A stretch of DNA of 64,000 nt from Bog-159 sp963756605 (lineage in GTDB: Bacteria > Acidobacteriota > Terriglobia > Bryobacterales > Bryobacteraceae): NCBI GenBank assembly GCA_963756605.1, contig CAVWOT010000015.1, positions 186,001 to 250,000 of the forward strand, in the 5' to 3' direction. This document shows positions 19,092 through 27,297 of this stretch, one piece after another (within the stretch, counting starts at the first letter, position 1; each line of letters starts with the position of its first letter). The translations under genes were made by a program, and so were the position numbers. The notes under the pieces were generated by a model. That model was not told the DNA's origin and did no database searches. It saw only the letters and a program-made list of their open reading frames with translations.

Positions 19092-20843
19092 TTATTTGGC
19101 GCTCTTGCGCGGTTCCCGCACAGTGAGGATGCGATCTACGGCAACATCACGCAACGTCTGCACGGTGCCGCTGGGCCAGACTATCTCCAGCGACCGTATA
19201 GATCGATCCCGGCCCAATCCGAAGTGCACGCGCTTGTCGCTGGCGGAGAAGTAACTGCCGCCAGTGGTGACGGTAGCGTATTGGCTTGTTCCGGACTCAC
19301 TCACTACATGGAGACGTGCGCCGATGCCATCGCGATTACTCGCCGTTCCAACCGTGTTGATCGTCAGCCAGTGGTTCGCGCATCCTTGATTCCGAAGAAC
19401 CATCGGCTTCCCGTCGAGGCAACTAACCGCAATGTCGATCTGACCGTCGTTATCGAGATCGCCAAAGGCTGTGCCGCGGGCTGCCTGCAACGTTCGGAAC
19501 GGCTCACCGCTGCGCGCGGATACATCATCGAAACGCCCTTGCACATTGCGCAGTAACATCAACGGCTCGAGATACCGGACATTGCCCTGGAAGTACTGGA
19601 TGTTATCCATAACGTGTGACTGTGCCACAAACAGGTCTTTCCAGCCGTCGTTGTCATAGTCGATAAGGCCCGTTCCCCAACCCGAGTGTGACATGGTCAT
19701 GCGGGCGACTCCGATAGTGTTCGACACATAATGGAACGATCCCTTCACGTTACGAAACAGAGCGTATTTCTGGTTGGCCAGGTCATCGATGAAGACGTCC
19801 GGCCAGCCGTCGTTGTCGTAATCCTCGAAGGCCACGCCCATGCCTGAGAAGGCGTGCCCGTCTTCATCGTAGGCCAGACCGGCCGGCAAACCAACTTCTG
19901 AAAACGTACCGTTGCGATTGTTGTGGAACAGTTGCTCCGCAATGGCATCGTTAGCCACCAGAATATCCGGCCACCCGTCCTGGTCGTAGTCGTTGAACGC
20001 GCTGCCGAGGCCCCTTCCCGGTGCGGCGGCTATCCCGGATTTCGCACTCACATCGGTAAACGTCCCATCACGGTTGTTGTGATAGAGCAGGTAAGTGGCG
20101 GATTTGAAAACGTCGGGATGACAGTACGCCGGCTGGCCGCGTTCGGGCGCACCGCACGGCATGTTCTTCGAAAAATCCCAATCCAGGTAGCGGGCTACGA
20201 AGAGATCCAGGTATCCATCGCGATCGTAATCGACGAACAGGGCGCTCGATGACCAGCCGCCTGCGGCCACGCCCGCCTTTTCGGTCACATCGGTGAAGGT
20301 GCCGTCGCCATTGTTGTGGTAGAGAATATTACGTCCGAAATTGGTGACGTACAGATCCGGGCGGCCGTCGTTGTCGTAGTCTCCTACCGCAACTCCCATG
20401 CCGTAGCCGCGGCCTTGCAGTCCGGCCTTCTCGGTGACGTCGGTGAAGGTGCCGTCGCAATTGTTGTGGTACAGCCGGTTCCAATACTTCGGATCGGACT
20501 TGTCGGGCACTGCGCCGGGCGGCATAGGATTCTGGAGGCGCGCACCGTTCACGAAGAAGAGGTCCTCGAAACCGTCTCCGTCATAGTCGAACATGGCGAC
20601 CCCGCCGGGCATCGATTCAATCAAGTACTTCTGCGGCGTGCGGGAGGACAGAAGCTGAAAGGCGATCCGCGCTTTCGCCGTAACATCCACGAAAACGGGT
20701 AAGGACACCGGCTCCCCGGTTGCGCCACATAAGGCCAGGCAGAGGAAGCAAAGTGGGGCAGGCGTCCACGTCTGCGCGCGACGTCCACGTCCCGCCAATG
20801 GACGGGTCTGGAGACCCGCCGCAGGACTGGAGTCCTGCCCCAC
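19092..20843 (-). CDS. CRTAC1-type protein (VCBS/FG-GAP, ASPIC/UnbV) (c), N-terminus fused to hairpin repeat
   Basis: The core of about 545 residues starts LPVFVDVTAKARIAFQLL and has seven FG-GAP units (FDYDGDGFED, GDYDNDGRPD, VDYDRDGYLD, NDYDQDGWPD, EDYDNDGWPD, IDYDNDGWKD, GDLDNDGQID) and a C-terminal ASPIC/UnbV domain (GARLHVVSESGTSQYATV). The odd part is the start. A hydrophobic signal-peptide core (LCFLCLALCGATG) is preceded in frame only by the translated hairpin repeat, and the sole start codon upstream is a GTG at the edge of that repeat (20843). No ATG lies between the repeat and the core. Either the repeat now encodes the signal n-region, or translation starts at a weak internal codon. 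Confidence 0.85.
   Translation of the reverse strand: MGQDSSPAAGLQTRPLAGRGRRAQTWTPAPLCFLCLALCGATGEPVSLPVFVDVTAKARIAFQLLSSRTPQKYLIESMPGGVAMFDYDGDGFEDLFFVNGARLQNPMPPGAVPDKSDPKYWNRLYHNNCDGTFTDVTEKAGLQGRGYGMGVAVGDYDNDGRPDLYVTNFGRNILYHNNGDGTFTDVTEKAGVAAGGWSSSALFVDYDRDGYLDLFVARYLDWDFSKNMPCGAPERGQPAYCHPDVFKSATYLLYHNNRDGTFTDVSAKSGIAAAPGRGLGSAFNDYDQDGWPDILVANDAIAEQLFHNNRNGTFSEVGLPAGLAYDEDGHAFSGMGVAFEDYDNDGWPDVFIDDLANQKYALFRNVKGSFHYVSNTIGVARMTMSHSGWGTGLIDYDNDGWKDLFVAQSHVMDNIQYFQGNVRYLEPLMLLRNVQGRFDDVSARSGEPFRTLQAARGTAFGDLDNDGQIDIAVSCLDGKPMVLRNQGCANHWLTINTVGTASNRDGIGARLHVVSESGTSQYATVTTGGSYFSASDKRVHFGLGRDRSIRSLEIVWPSGTVQTLRDVAVDRILTVREPRKSAK
20753..20843. repeat. Four-hairpin intergenic element, copy 4 (diverged, 91 bp)
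   Basis: The outer arms and hairpin 4 (GCAGGACT-GG-AGTCCTGC) are conserved, but hairpins 1-3 have other stem sequences that still pair (for example GCAGGCGT-CC-ACGTCTGC, and a GACGGGTCT-GG-AGACCCGCC stem). The change of both arms together shows that the fold, not the primary sequence, is kept. It lies 2 bases from the TonB-receptor stop and reads in frame into the CRTAC1 gene at 19092. Confidence 0.9.
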
Positions 20844-20845
20844 GC

Positions 20846-23800
20846 TTAGAAGTAGAACTTCAAGCCCATTTGCAATTGACGCGGTAAGGTGGCAGGTGCA
20901 GCGGATGTCACCTGCCCGGCGTTCACGTTGTCTATATTGCTGTTCGGGTAGCCGAAGATAGTACTGTTAAAAACGTTATAGGCTTCCGCTCGAAATTCAA
21001 AGTACCTGGTTTCACCGATATGGAACTGGCGGAACAAAGATAGATCCAGGTTCCTGCCCCAATCAGTCACCCAGGCATTGGGCTTCGAGTTACCGTATGT
21101 GTAGGGCGCCGGATCCGCGAAGGCTGAAACGTTGAACCATTGAGCTATGGTTCCGGCTCCGGCATTTGGGTTCCCCACCAGGTTAGCCCGCTCGTTGTTA
21201 TAACCGCCATTGTTCAAGATCGCAGTATCGGCTACCACGGTGTACGGCAGTCCCGAATGGAGGCTCAGGATGCCGTTAAGCGCCCATCCGCCGGCCAACA
21301 GGCCGACCACCTTGTTGCCGCCCGTGCCCGGTCTCCCGAATGGCGATTGCACGGTGAACGCAGCGGTGAAGTTGTTGGTCTGGTTGGTATCCGACAACTC
21401 CACATCCGCCGTGCGGTCGTAGACGTTTTGCGCGTTGCAGTTGGCGCCTATGCCGCACTCATCGTCGATCGCCTTCGACAGCGTGTACGACAACTGAAAC
21501 GCCAGATTCTGGCTGGCCCGTTTTCTGACCGAAACCTGCAGCGCATTGTACCGGCTCGCGCCCACGCTCTGGTCGAACCATTGCGGCAGCATATACGGGA
21601 AGGGCTGGCGCGGGGCCACATCGCCAGGACCCGGAGGCGCCACATTCTGCACCGGTCCCCAGTCCAGACGCCGGCCCACCGAACCCACGTAGTTCACATC
21701 CGCCACAATGTTCGATGGCAGTTCCCGCTGGATGCCGAAATTCCACTGGTCCATATACGGCGATTTGAAATTCGGGTCCACCATCCACTGGCTCACCTCG
21801 GAGAATGTGGAAACTGGATAGACCAGGCCGCCGCCGCTGCCGAGACTCAACGGATCGGCCATGCCCGAGGTCACTTTATTCTGATTCAGCGATGGGTTGT
21901 TGATGGTTGCCACCGCAGGCCAATTCCCACCGAAATTCTGGGATAATTGGGTGATTCCCCCCCACATGTCGTAGAAACGTCCATACCCCGCGCGCAGCAC
22001 CATCTTATCCGTAAGCCGGTACGCCAGACCCAGCCTTCCGGACCAATCCCCGAAGTCGTTTTTGAGAATCGCGTGATTCGATCCCGCCACGCTGACATGC
22101 GGGGGCAGCACGCCCGGCCCGTACGGATCGGGGTATTGCGAGACCGTATCGCCGGAACTAGGCACTCCGGCGAAGGTCCCGTTGGGAAGGCAGGGAGCCC
22201 CGACGGAAGCCGAACAATTCGGTGGAATCGCAGTCAGGATGTACTGTCCGGTGACCGCATTGGCGTCGCCCGTATACAGATCTTTGCCCGCGCCGTAGAT
22301 GGGCCAGAGCCGGAGGTCATAGCGCAATCCGACGTTCACGGTCAGCCGGGGAGTGGCTTTCCACTGGTCCTGAATAAACGCGGCATCCATCCAGCCGCCC
22401 TGAGCAACTTCATTGACATTGCGGAGCGCGGCGCCGCCGGGAGCTCCCAGCAACAGGGACGCCCACGAATTGCCGCCTTGGCCCTGGTCTGTGCCAAGAC
22501 CCGCGGTTTGTGCCTGCCCGAACGACTCGGTGTTATACCCGATCGGCGAGTGGAAGTAGTTCGTCTCAATATCCCCGCCGACTTTGATGGTGTGCTTGCC
22601 GATGATCTTCGAAAAGGTGCCGCCAAACTGCCAGACATTGGCCAGGGTGGTGCCCTGCAATGCCGAATTCGGCCAGGCCAGATAGCCCGAAATACTGCTC
22701 AGCATCGGCGCATATTGTTTGCCATTGAGGGTTTCGAAAGTCGAGGACACACCCAGCGTGTTCAACTGATTGAGGAAGGCCGCATTTTGGCCTTGCACCG
22801 CGGCGACTTCATTGTCGAATCCGAAATTGCGGCCAAAGTACGCTTCCAGGATCGAGGTCGGGCTGAACGTGTGAGTCTCATGGATGGCGAAATTGCGCCC
22901 GTAAATATCGTCGTTATCCAAGCCGATCACGCTGGCCGGAAGCAACTCGGATTCCTCATACTGACTGTACCGAAACATGAGCTGGTCCGAATTCCCAATG
23001 TACTGGTCGGCGCGGATCTGTCCGGTGTCATTGGTGATAACTTGCCTTTCCGGTATGTAGATGTTGTTTCCGTTGATCAGCGCGCCGGCGGTCGGAACGA
23101 GTGTCTGATACAACTGCGCGATTGGACTGATCTCACTCGCCGGGAGTATGTTGCCCGGAATGGGAGTGCGGGAATACGCGGTTCCGTTGTACGTGGTGCT
23201 GTAAGGGTCGTAAAGGATCGTGGGATTGGATTGCGCCAACAGCGCGCTGAAATCGCCGTTGCGTTCCGCAGCCGTCGGTCCAAGGGCGCCGCCCTCGGTG
23301 GATTGGTGCTGCCTGTATCCTTCGTAAGCGGCATAAAAGAAGGTGCGGTTTTTGCCGTTATAGACTTTGGGAATCCAGATGGGACCGCCGATAGCCGCTC
23401 CAAACTGATTCTGACGAAGCGGCGGGAGCGCGGCGTTGAAGAAACCGCGGGCATCCAGGTCCGCATTGCGCAGAAACTCCCAGACCGTGCCGTGATACTG
23501 GTTCGTGCCGGACTTGCTGACCACATTGACGATTCCGCCCATGACGCCGCCGTATTCGGCCAGGTCGTTATGGCCCTGGGTCTTGAACTCCTGAATATCG
23601 TCGATGATCGGTGCGAAGTTGTAAGTGGTCAGGAAGGTATTCAGGTCGTTGATTCCATCCAGGCTGTACAAATTGCTGCGGACCCGCGCACCGTTGATCG
23701 AAGGGAACGAAGCCACCCCGATGGCAGCGCCTGCGAACCCGCCTCCGCCAGCACCGGCTCCCGTGCCACTCTGGTCGCGGTTGATGTTGGCCACGCCCGG

Positions 23801-24310
23801 GGTGATGGTCAGCAGTTCCGTGAAGTTGCGTCCGTTCAGGGGAAGGTCGGTGACTTGCTGCGTGCCGACGACCGTGCCCAACTCGGCGGTGGAAGCTTCC
23901 ACACCAGCGGCGACGGCTTCCACCGTTACGCTCTGCTGGGACTCGCCGATCTTCAGATGAAAGTCAAACGTGGCCGTCTGGTTCACTTCTAGCGTGACGG
24001 CCGATTGCGTCACTCTGGAAAAGCCCGTGGCGCTGGCCTCCAGCGTGTAAACGCCGGGCACCACGTTGAGGAAGGCGTAGGCGCCCCCGCTGTTGGCCAC
24101 CGTAGTACGCACCACCGCCGTATTCACGTTGGTCAGGCTTACGTGCGCTTCGGGAATTGCCGCTCCGGACGGGTCGGTGACCACTCCATTGACGGTGGCG
24201 GAGGCCTCCTGGGCTGCGGCCGGCTGGGCGACGGCCCAGAGGACGAAAATCATCAAAAGCGTGGCGAAACTGGAACGCCAAAACCTTGGATCTCTGGCTA
24301 ACGTTGCCAT
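20846..24310 (-). CDS. TonB-dependent receptor with carboxypeptidase-regulatory-like N-terminal domain
   Basis: A 1154-residue outer-membrane protein. After the signal peptide (cleavage near AQPAAAQEASA) comes a CnaB/carboxypeptidase-regulatory domain (VNGVVTDPSGAAIPEAHVSLTN, residues about 38-120). A plug domain follows (LPLNGRNFTELLTITPGVANINRD), then a long beta-barrel ending in LQMGLKFYF with the terminal aromatic needed for outer-membrane assembly. This is the acidobacterial OmpA-like/TonB receptor type that takes the place of SusC. The start is fixed by AAGGAG eight bases before the ATG. It heads the minus-strand operon and faces the LacI gene, with operator-like sites between. A fucosylated glycan is the likely ligand, by context only. 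Confidence 0.92.
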   Translation of the reverse strand: MATLARDPRFWRSSFATLLMIFVLWAVAQPAAAQEASATVNGVVTDPSGAAIPEAHVSLTNVNTAVVRTTVANSGGAYAFLNVVPGVYTLEASATGFSRVTQSAVTLEVNQTATFDFHLKIGESQQSVTVEAVAAGVEASTAELGTVVGTQQVTDLPLNGRNFTELLTITPGVANINRDQSGTGAGAGGGGFAGAAIGVASFPSINGARVRSNLYSLDGINDLNTFLTTYNFAPIIDDIQEFKTQGHNDLAEYGGVMGGIVNVVSKSGTNQYHGTVWEFLRNADLDARGFFNAALPPLRQNQFGAAIGGPIWIPKVYNGKNRTFFYAAYEGYRQHQSTEGGALGPTAAERNGDFSALLAQSNPTILYDPYSTTYNGTAYSRTPIPGNILPASEISPIAQLYQTLVPTAGALINGNNIYIPERQVITNDTGQIRADQYIGNSDQLMFRYSQYEESELLPASVIGLDNDDIYGRNFAIHETHTFSPTSILEAYFGRNFGFDNEVAAVQGQNAAFLNQLNTLGVSSTFETLNGKQYAPMLSSISGYLAWPNSALQGTTLANVWQFGGTFSKIIGKHTIKVGGDIETNYFHSPIGYNTESFGQAQTAGLGTDQGQGGNSWASLLLGAPGGAALRNVNEVAQGGWMDAAFIQDQWKATPRLTVNVGLRYDLRLWPIYGAGKDLYTGDANAVTGQYILTAIPPNCSASVGAPCLPNGTFAGVPSSGDTVSQYPDPYGPGVLPPHVSVAGSNHAILKNDFGDWSGRLGLAYRLTDKMVLRAGYGRFYDMWGGITQLSQNFGGNWPAVATINNPSLNQNKVTSGMADPLSLGSGGGLVYPVSTFSEVSQWMVDPNFKSPYMDQWNFGIQRELPSNIVADVNYVGSVGRRLDWGPVQNVAPPGPGDVAPRQPFPYMLPQWFDQSVGASRYNALQVSVRKRASQNLAFQLSYTLSKAIDDECGIGANCNAQNVYDRTADVELSDTNQTNNFTAAFTVQSPFGRPGTGGNKVVGLLAGGWALNGILSLHSGLPYTVVADTAILNNGGYNNERANLVGNPNAGAGTIAQWFNVSAFADPAPYTYGNSKPNAWVTDWGRNLDLSLFRQFHIGETRYFEFRAEAYNVFNSTIFGYPNSNIDNVNAGQVTSAAPATLPRQLQMGLKFYF

Positions 24311-24414
24311 TGTGTCTCCTTAATTCGCAGACTCTTGTCTCCCAAGCATGCCTGCGGCGGTCGCCAACCAGGACCGCGAACCGGGTATCCCCTATCATCG
24401 CGACGACGGTGACT

Positions 24415-24425
24415 GTATCGTTAAC
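24415..24425 (-). promoter_or_regulatory. LacI-type operator candidate on the TonB-receptor side
   Basis: GTATCGTTAAC lies about 105 bases upstream of the TonB-receptor ATG. It shares the core with the sites at 12816, 24584 and 29146. Confidence 0.5.
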
Positions 24426-24570
24426 TTTGCGAGATAGTGGAAGTATACTAATGGGTCCACGACGTGTCAAGGGCGCGGGAGGCAATCCATCGTTGTTGTT
24501 CCCAAAAATGTACTTGTTTTCACGAAACCGGCTCGGGTCGAAAGGCGGATCCCTGGCCTTGCGGCTTTCC

Positions 24571-24594
24571 TTTAACGTTTCAGCTATCGTTGAC
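24571..24594 (+). promoter_or_regulatory. Double LacI-type operator candidate upstream of lacI-like gene
   Basis: TTTAACGTTT (24571-24580) is followed by CTATCGTTGAC (24584-24594), 59-82 bases before the LacI ATG. Both have a central CG. The arrangement suggests autoregulation. Confidence 0.5.
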
Positions 24595-24652
24595 AGCCTC
24601 GCGACGCTGTGCTTTATTCAACCATGGAGAGACCTCCGCGCCAGGGCACATA

Positions 24653-25679
24653 ATGGCAAAAATGGCAGTCACGATGAAGGACATCGCCCGGGAACTCGGG
24701 CTGTCCGTGGTAACGGTCTCCAAGGTCATTCGCAACCACAGCGATATCGGAGAAGAGACCCGCCAACGCGTCCTCAAGCGTATCAAGGAATTGAACTACC
24801 AGCCCAATATGGCGGCGCGCGCGCTGGTCACGGGCCGCAGTTACTCGGCCGGCCTGATTGTTCCGGACCTGATGCACCCGTTTTTCGCGGATGTGGCGAC
24901 CGGTCTATCCGACGTGCTGCGGCGCAAGAATTATAGTCTGCTGATCTCCTCCTCGCAGGGCGACCCGGACCTGGAACGGCAGGAGATCAAGCGCCTGCTC
25001 AGCCGCCGTCTGGATGCGCTGATGATTGCCTCCACGCAGTGGACCGTCGAGAGCTTCCGGCGTATCGAAGAGCAGAAGGTTCCCTACGTGCTCCTCGATC
25101 GCGCTTTTATGGGGATGCCTGCCAATTTTGTGGGGGTGGACGATATCGCGGTCGGCCGTCTGGCGACCGAGCACCTGATATCGGTCGGGTGCCGCAGAAT
25201 CGCCCACATTCGCGGCCTCAGTACCAGCACGGCGGTGGGGCGCCTGGAGGGCTACCACCAAGCCCTCGCGCACCACGATCTGAGTCAGTTCCAAGGCTAC
25301 GTGGTGGCGGGACGCTCGCACCGATGTGGATAGCTGGCTCAGCGGCAATGAGGCTATGAAGAAGCTGTTGGCGCTGAACCCACGACCCGATGGCGTGTTC
25401 TGTTACAACGACCCGATCGCGATCGGAGTGATCGATGCCATCCTCGAAGCCGGAGTGCGCGTCCCCGACGATATTGCCGTGATCGGCTGCGGCAATCTCC
25501 ATTTTGACAAGTCCCTGCGCGTGCCCCTTTCGAGCGTGGACCAACAGAGCCGGGCCATCGGCGAACGCGCCGGGAAACTGGTGTTGTCACTGATAGAAGC
25601 AAAGGTCGCGCCGCAGCCGAAGAGCCTTATGCTCCAGCCGTCTATTGTGGCGCGCGAGTCCACCCGCAGACCATTGTGA
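24653..25679 (+). CDS. LacI-family transcriptional regulator (single frameshift)
   Basis: The ATG at 24653 (MAKMAVTMKDIARELGLS) starts a LacI helix-turn-helix (VTVSKVIRNHSDIGEETRQRV) with the hinge region NYQPNMAARAL. A periplasmic-binding-protein-like sensor domain follows (GLIVPDLMHPFFADVATG). The frame breaks near 25320 after VVAGRS; deleting one C restores TDVDSWLSGNEAMKKLL and the C-terminal DDIAVIGCGNL to the stop at 25679, total about 340 residues. It likely binds the TATCGTTRA sites around this locus and responds to L-fucose or a derivative. It overlaps the next gene (GTGA). The frame break may be a sequencing error. Confidence 0.85.
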
Positions 25680-27297
25680 AGGCGATGAAATCCCCCGGCC
25701 TTTGGGATTACCTTATCGTTACAGCCGCAAATGACCGGCAGGCGGCGGCTTATAAGGATCAGATTCGGATACGCCGCGAGACCGGACTGCTGCCGCAGGT
25801 GCGGGACTGCCTGGTGATTCCCGACCGCGATGGCCGCCGCATCGGCAGCGGCGGAAGCACCATCCGTTGCCTGGCCGAGGTGCTCGAGCCGCGAGTCGCA
25901 GCCGGGCCGCGACCCGGGCGATGTTTGGCAGGCGGAGGCCATCCTGGCCCGTCTGCGCATTCTGATCGTACACGCCGGTGGCGATTCCCGCCGCCTGCCG
26001 GCTTATTCGCCCTGTGGGAAGATTTTCATTCCGCTTCCGCGATGCCGGCCGCGCAGCCTTGGGATGCACGCTGTTCGACCGGCTGGTGCCGGCCTTCCTT
26101 GCGCTTCCCGCGGGCGCGCGCGGCACCGGCCAGGTGGTGATCGCCGCGGGAGACGCGCTGATCCGCTTCGACCCGTCGGCCGTCGCATTCCCCGGCTCTG
26201 GGATTACCGCGCTGGGGGCGGCGGCATCCCCGGCAGACGCCGCCCGTCACGGCGTGCTGTGCCCCAACCCCGATGGATCCGTTCGGATTTATTTGCAGAA
26301 GCCGGACGTGCGCACCCAAGCCGAATCTGGCGCCATCGGCGCCGACGGCCGGTCGGTGCTCGATGTTGGCATCATGAGCCTGGATGCGAGCTCCGCGGCG
26401 GCTCTCCTGCGCGCTTTCTGGGGTCCGCCGGCACGTGCCGCGATGCTTTCGCATGGCATTGATCTGTATCGCGAGATCTGCTGCGCGCTGGGAACGGATG
26501 CGACGCTGGCCCACTACCTGAAGACTGCCCGGTCCAGCAGATCGTCGCTCGGCGAGGCGGCTCTGGAGAGCTTGTTCGCCGAACTACGGCCTATCCCATT
26601 CCACGTCCGAAGGCTCACCCAGTGCAGCTTCCTGCATTTCGGATCCAGCAGCCAGTTGATCTCGAGTGGCCTGGAACTGGTCACCGAGGACTTGGGAGCG
26701 CCGCCGCCGGCCGCGATTCTGGACATCAATAATGAGGTGCAGGGCGACGGCGCGATCGCCGGCCATGAAGTCTGGGTAGAAGGTTGCCGCCTGCGCGCGC
26801 CGCTTCGCCTGCAGCGCCGCTCGGTAGTCGTCGGCGTGGACGTTCTCGATCCTCTCGATTTGCCCGCGGGAGCCTGCCTCGATGTTTCCGAGGGCTCCAG
26901 CCGCGAGGGCGGCAAGGCGTGGTTCATCCGGTGCTGCGGCGTAGACGACACCTTCAAGCGCTCCCTGTCGGAGAATGCGATTTTTTGCGGAAGACCCCTC
27001 GCGGAATGGCTGCTGGCCGCCGGCGCGCCGCCTTCGAGCATCTGGGACGACGAGACACCTGAAAAGGAGCGCACGCTCTGGAACGCCCGATTATTTCCGG
27101 CCGAGGAAGAGTGCGGAGCCTTTCGGCGGTGGCTTTGGATGTTCGACGCGGCTTCTGCGACGCCGGAGCAGAAAACCAGTTTTCGTTCCGCACAGCGCTA
27201 TAGCTCGGCAGAGATCGCCGTGCGCGTCGATCAGGCGGCCTTCCATGCGCGGCGTATGGCCTTGCGTGCGGCGGAGGGGCCCGCCTACAAATCATGA
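25676..27297 (+). pseudogene. Fucose-1-phosphate guanylyltransferase / fucokinase-like N-domain, frame broken twice
   Basis: Joined frames give about 540 residues. The N-terminus MKSPGLWDYLIVTAANDRQAAAY leads to IGSGGSTIRCLAEVL, then ILIVHAGGDSRRLPAYSPCGKIF. This pair of motifs marks the GDP-fucose pyrophosphorylase domain of FPGT, FKGP and Fkp. The C-terminal half is a left-handed-helix-like region (LDINNEVQGDGAIAGHEVWVEG). It ends before any GHMP kinase domain, whereas bifunctional Fkp enzymes are about 950 residues. Breaks near 25890 and 26035 are each cured by removing one base. Start is the GTG at 25676 overlapping the lacI stop, or the ATG at 25685. Likely role: making GDP-L-fucose, or the reverse phosphorolysis. 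Confidence 0.78.

Noticed and set aside
162..20843. The hairpin repeat as a tRNA-like or CRISPR repeat
   Set aside because: It has a cloverleaf-like look but no anticodon arm, T-loop or acceptor sequence, and copies are not regularly spaced with unique spacers.
21947..23992. A 681-codon plus-strand open frame inside the TonB receptor
   Set aside because: The receptor on the minus strand has signal peptide, plug and barrel; the antisense frame has none.
25706..25717. An operator-like TTATCGTTACAG
   Set aside because: It lies within coding sequence for YLIVTA of the nucleotidyltransferase and is best explained as chance.
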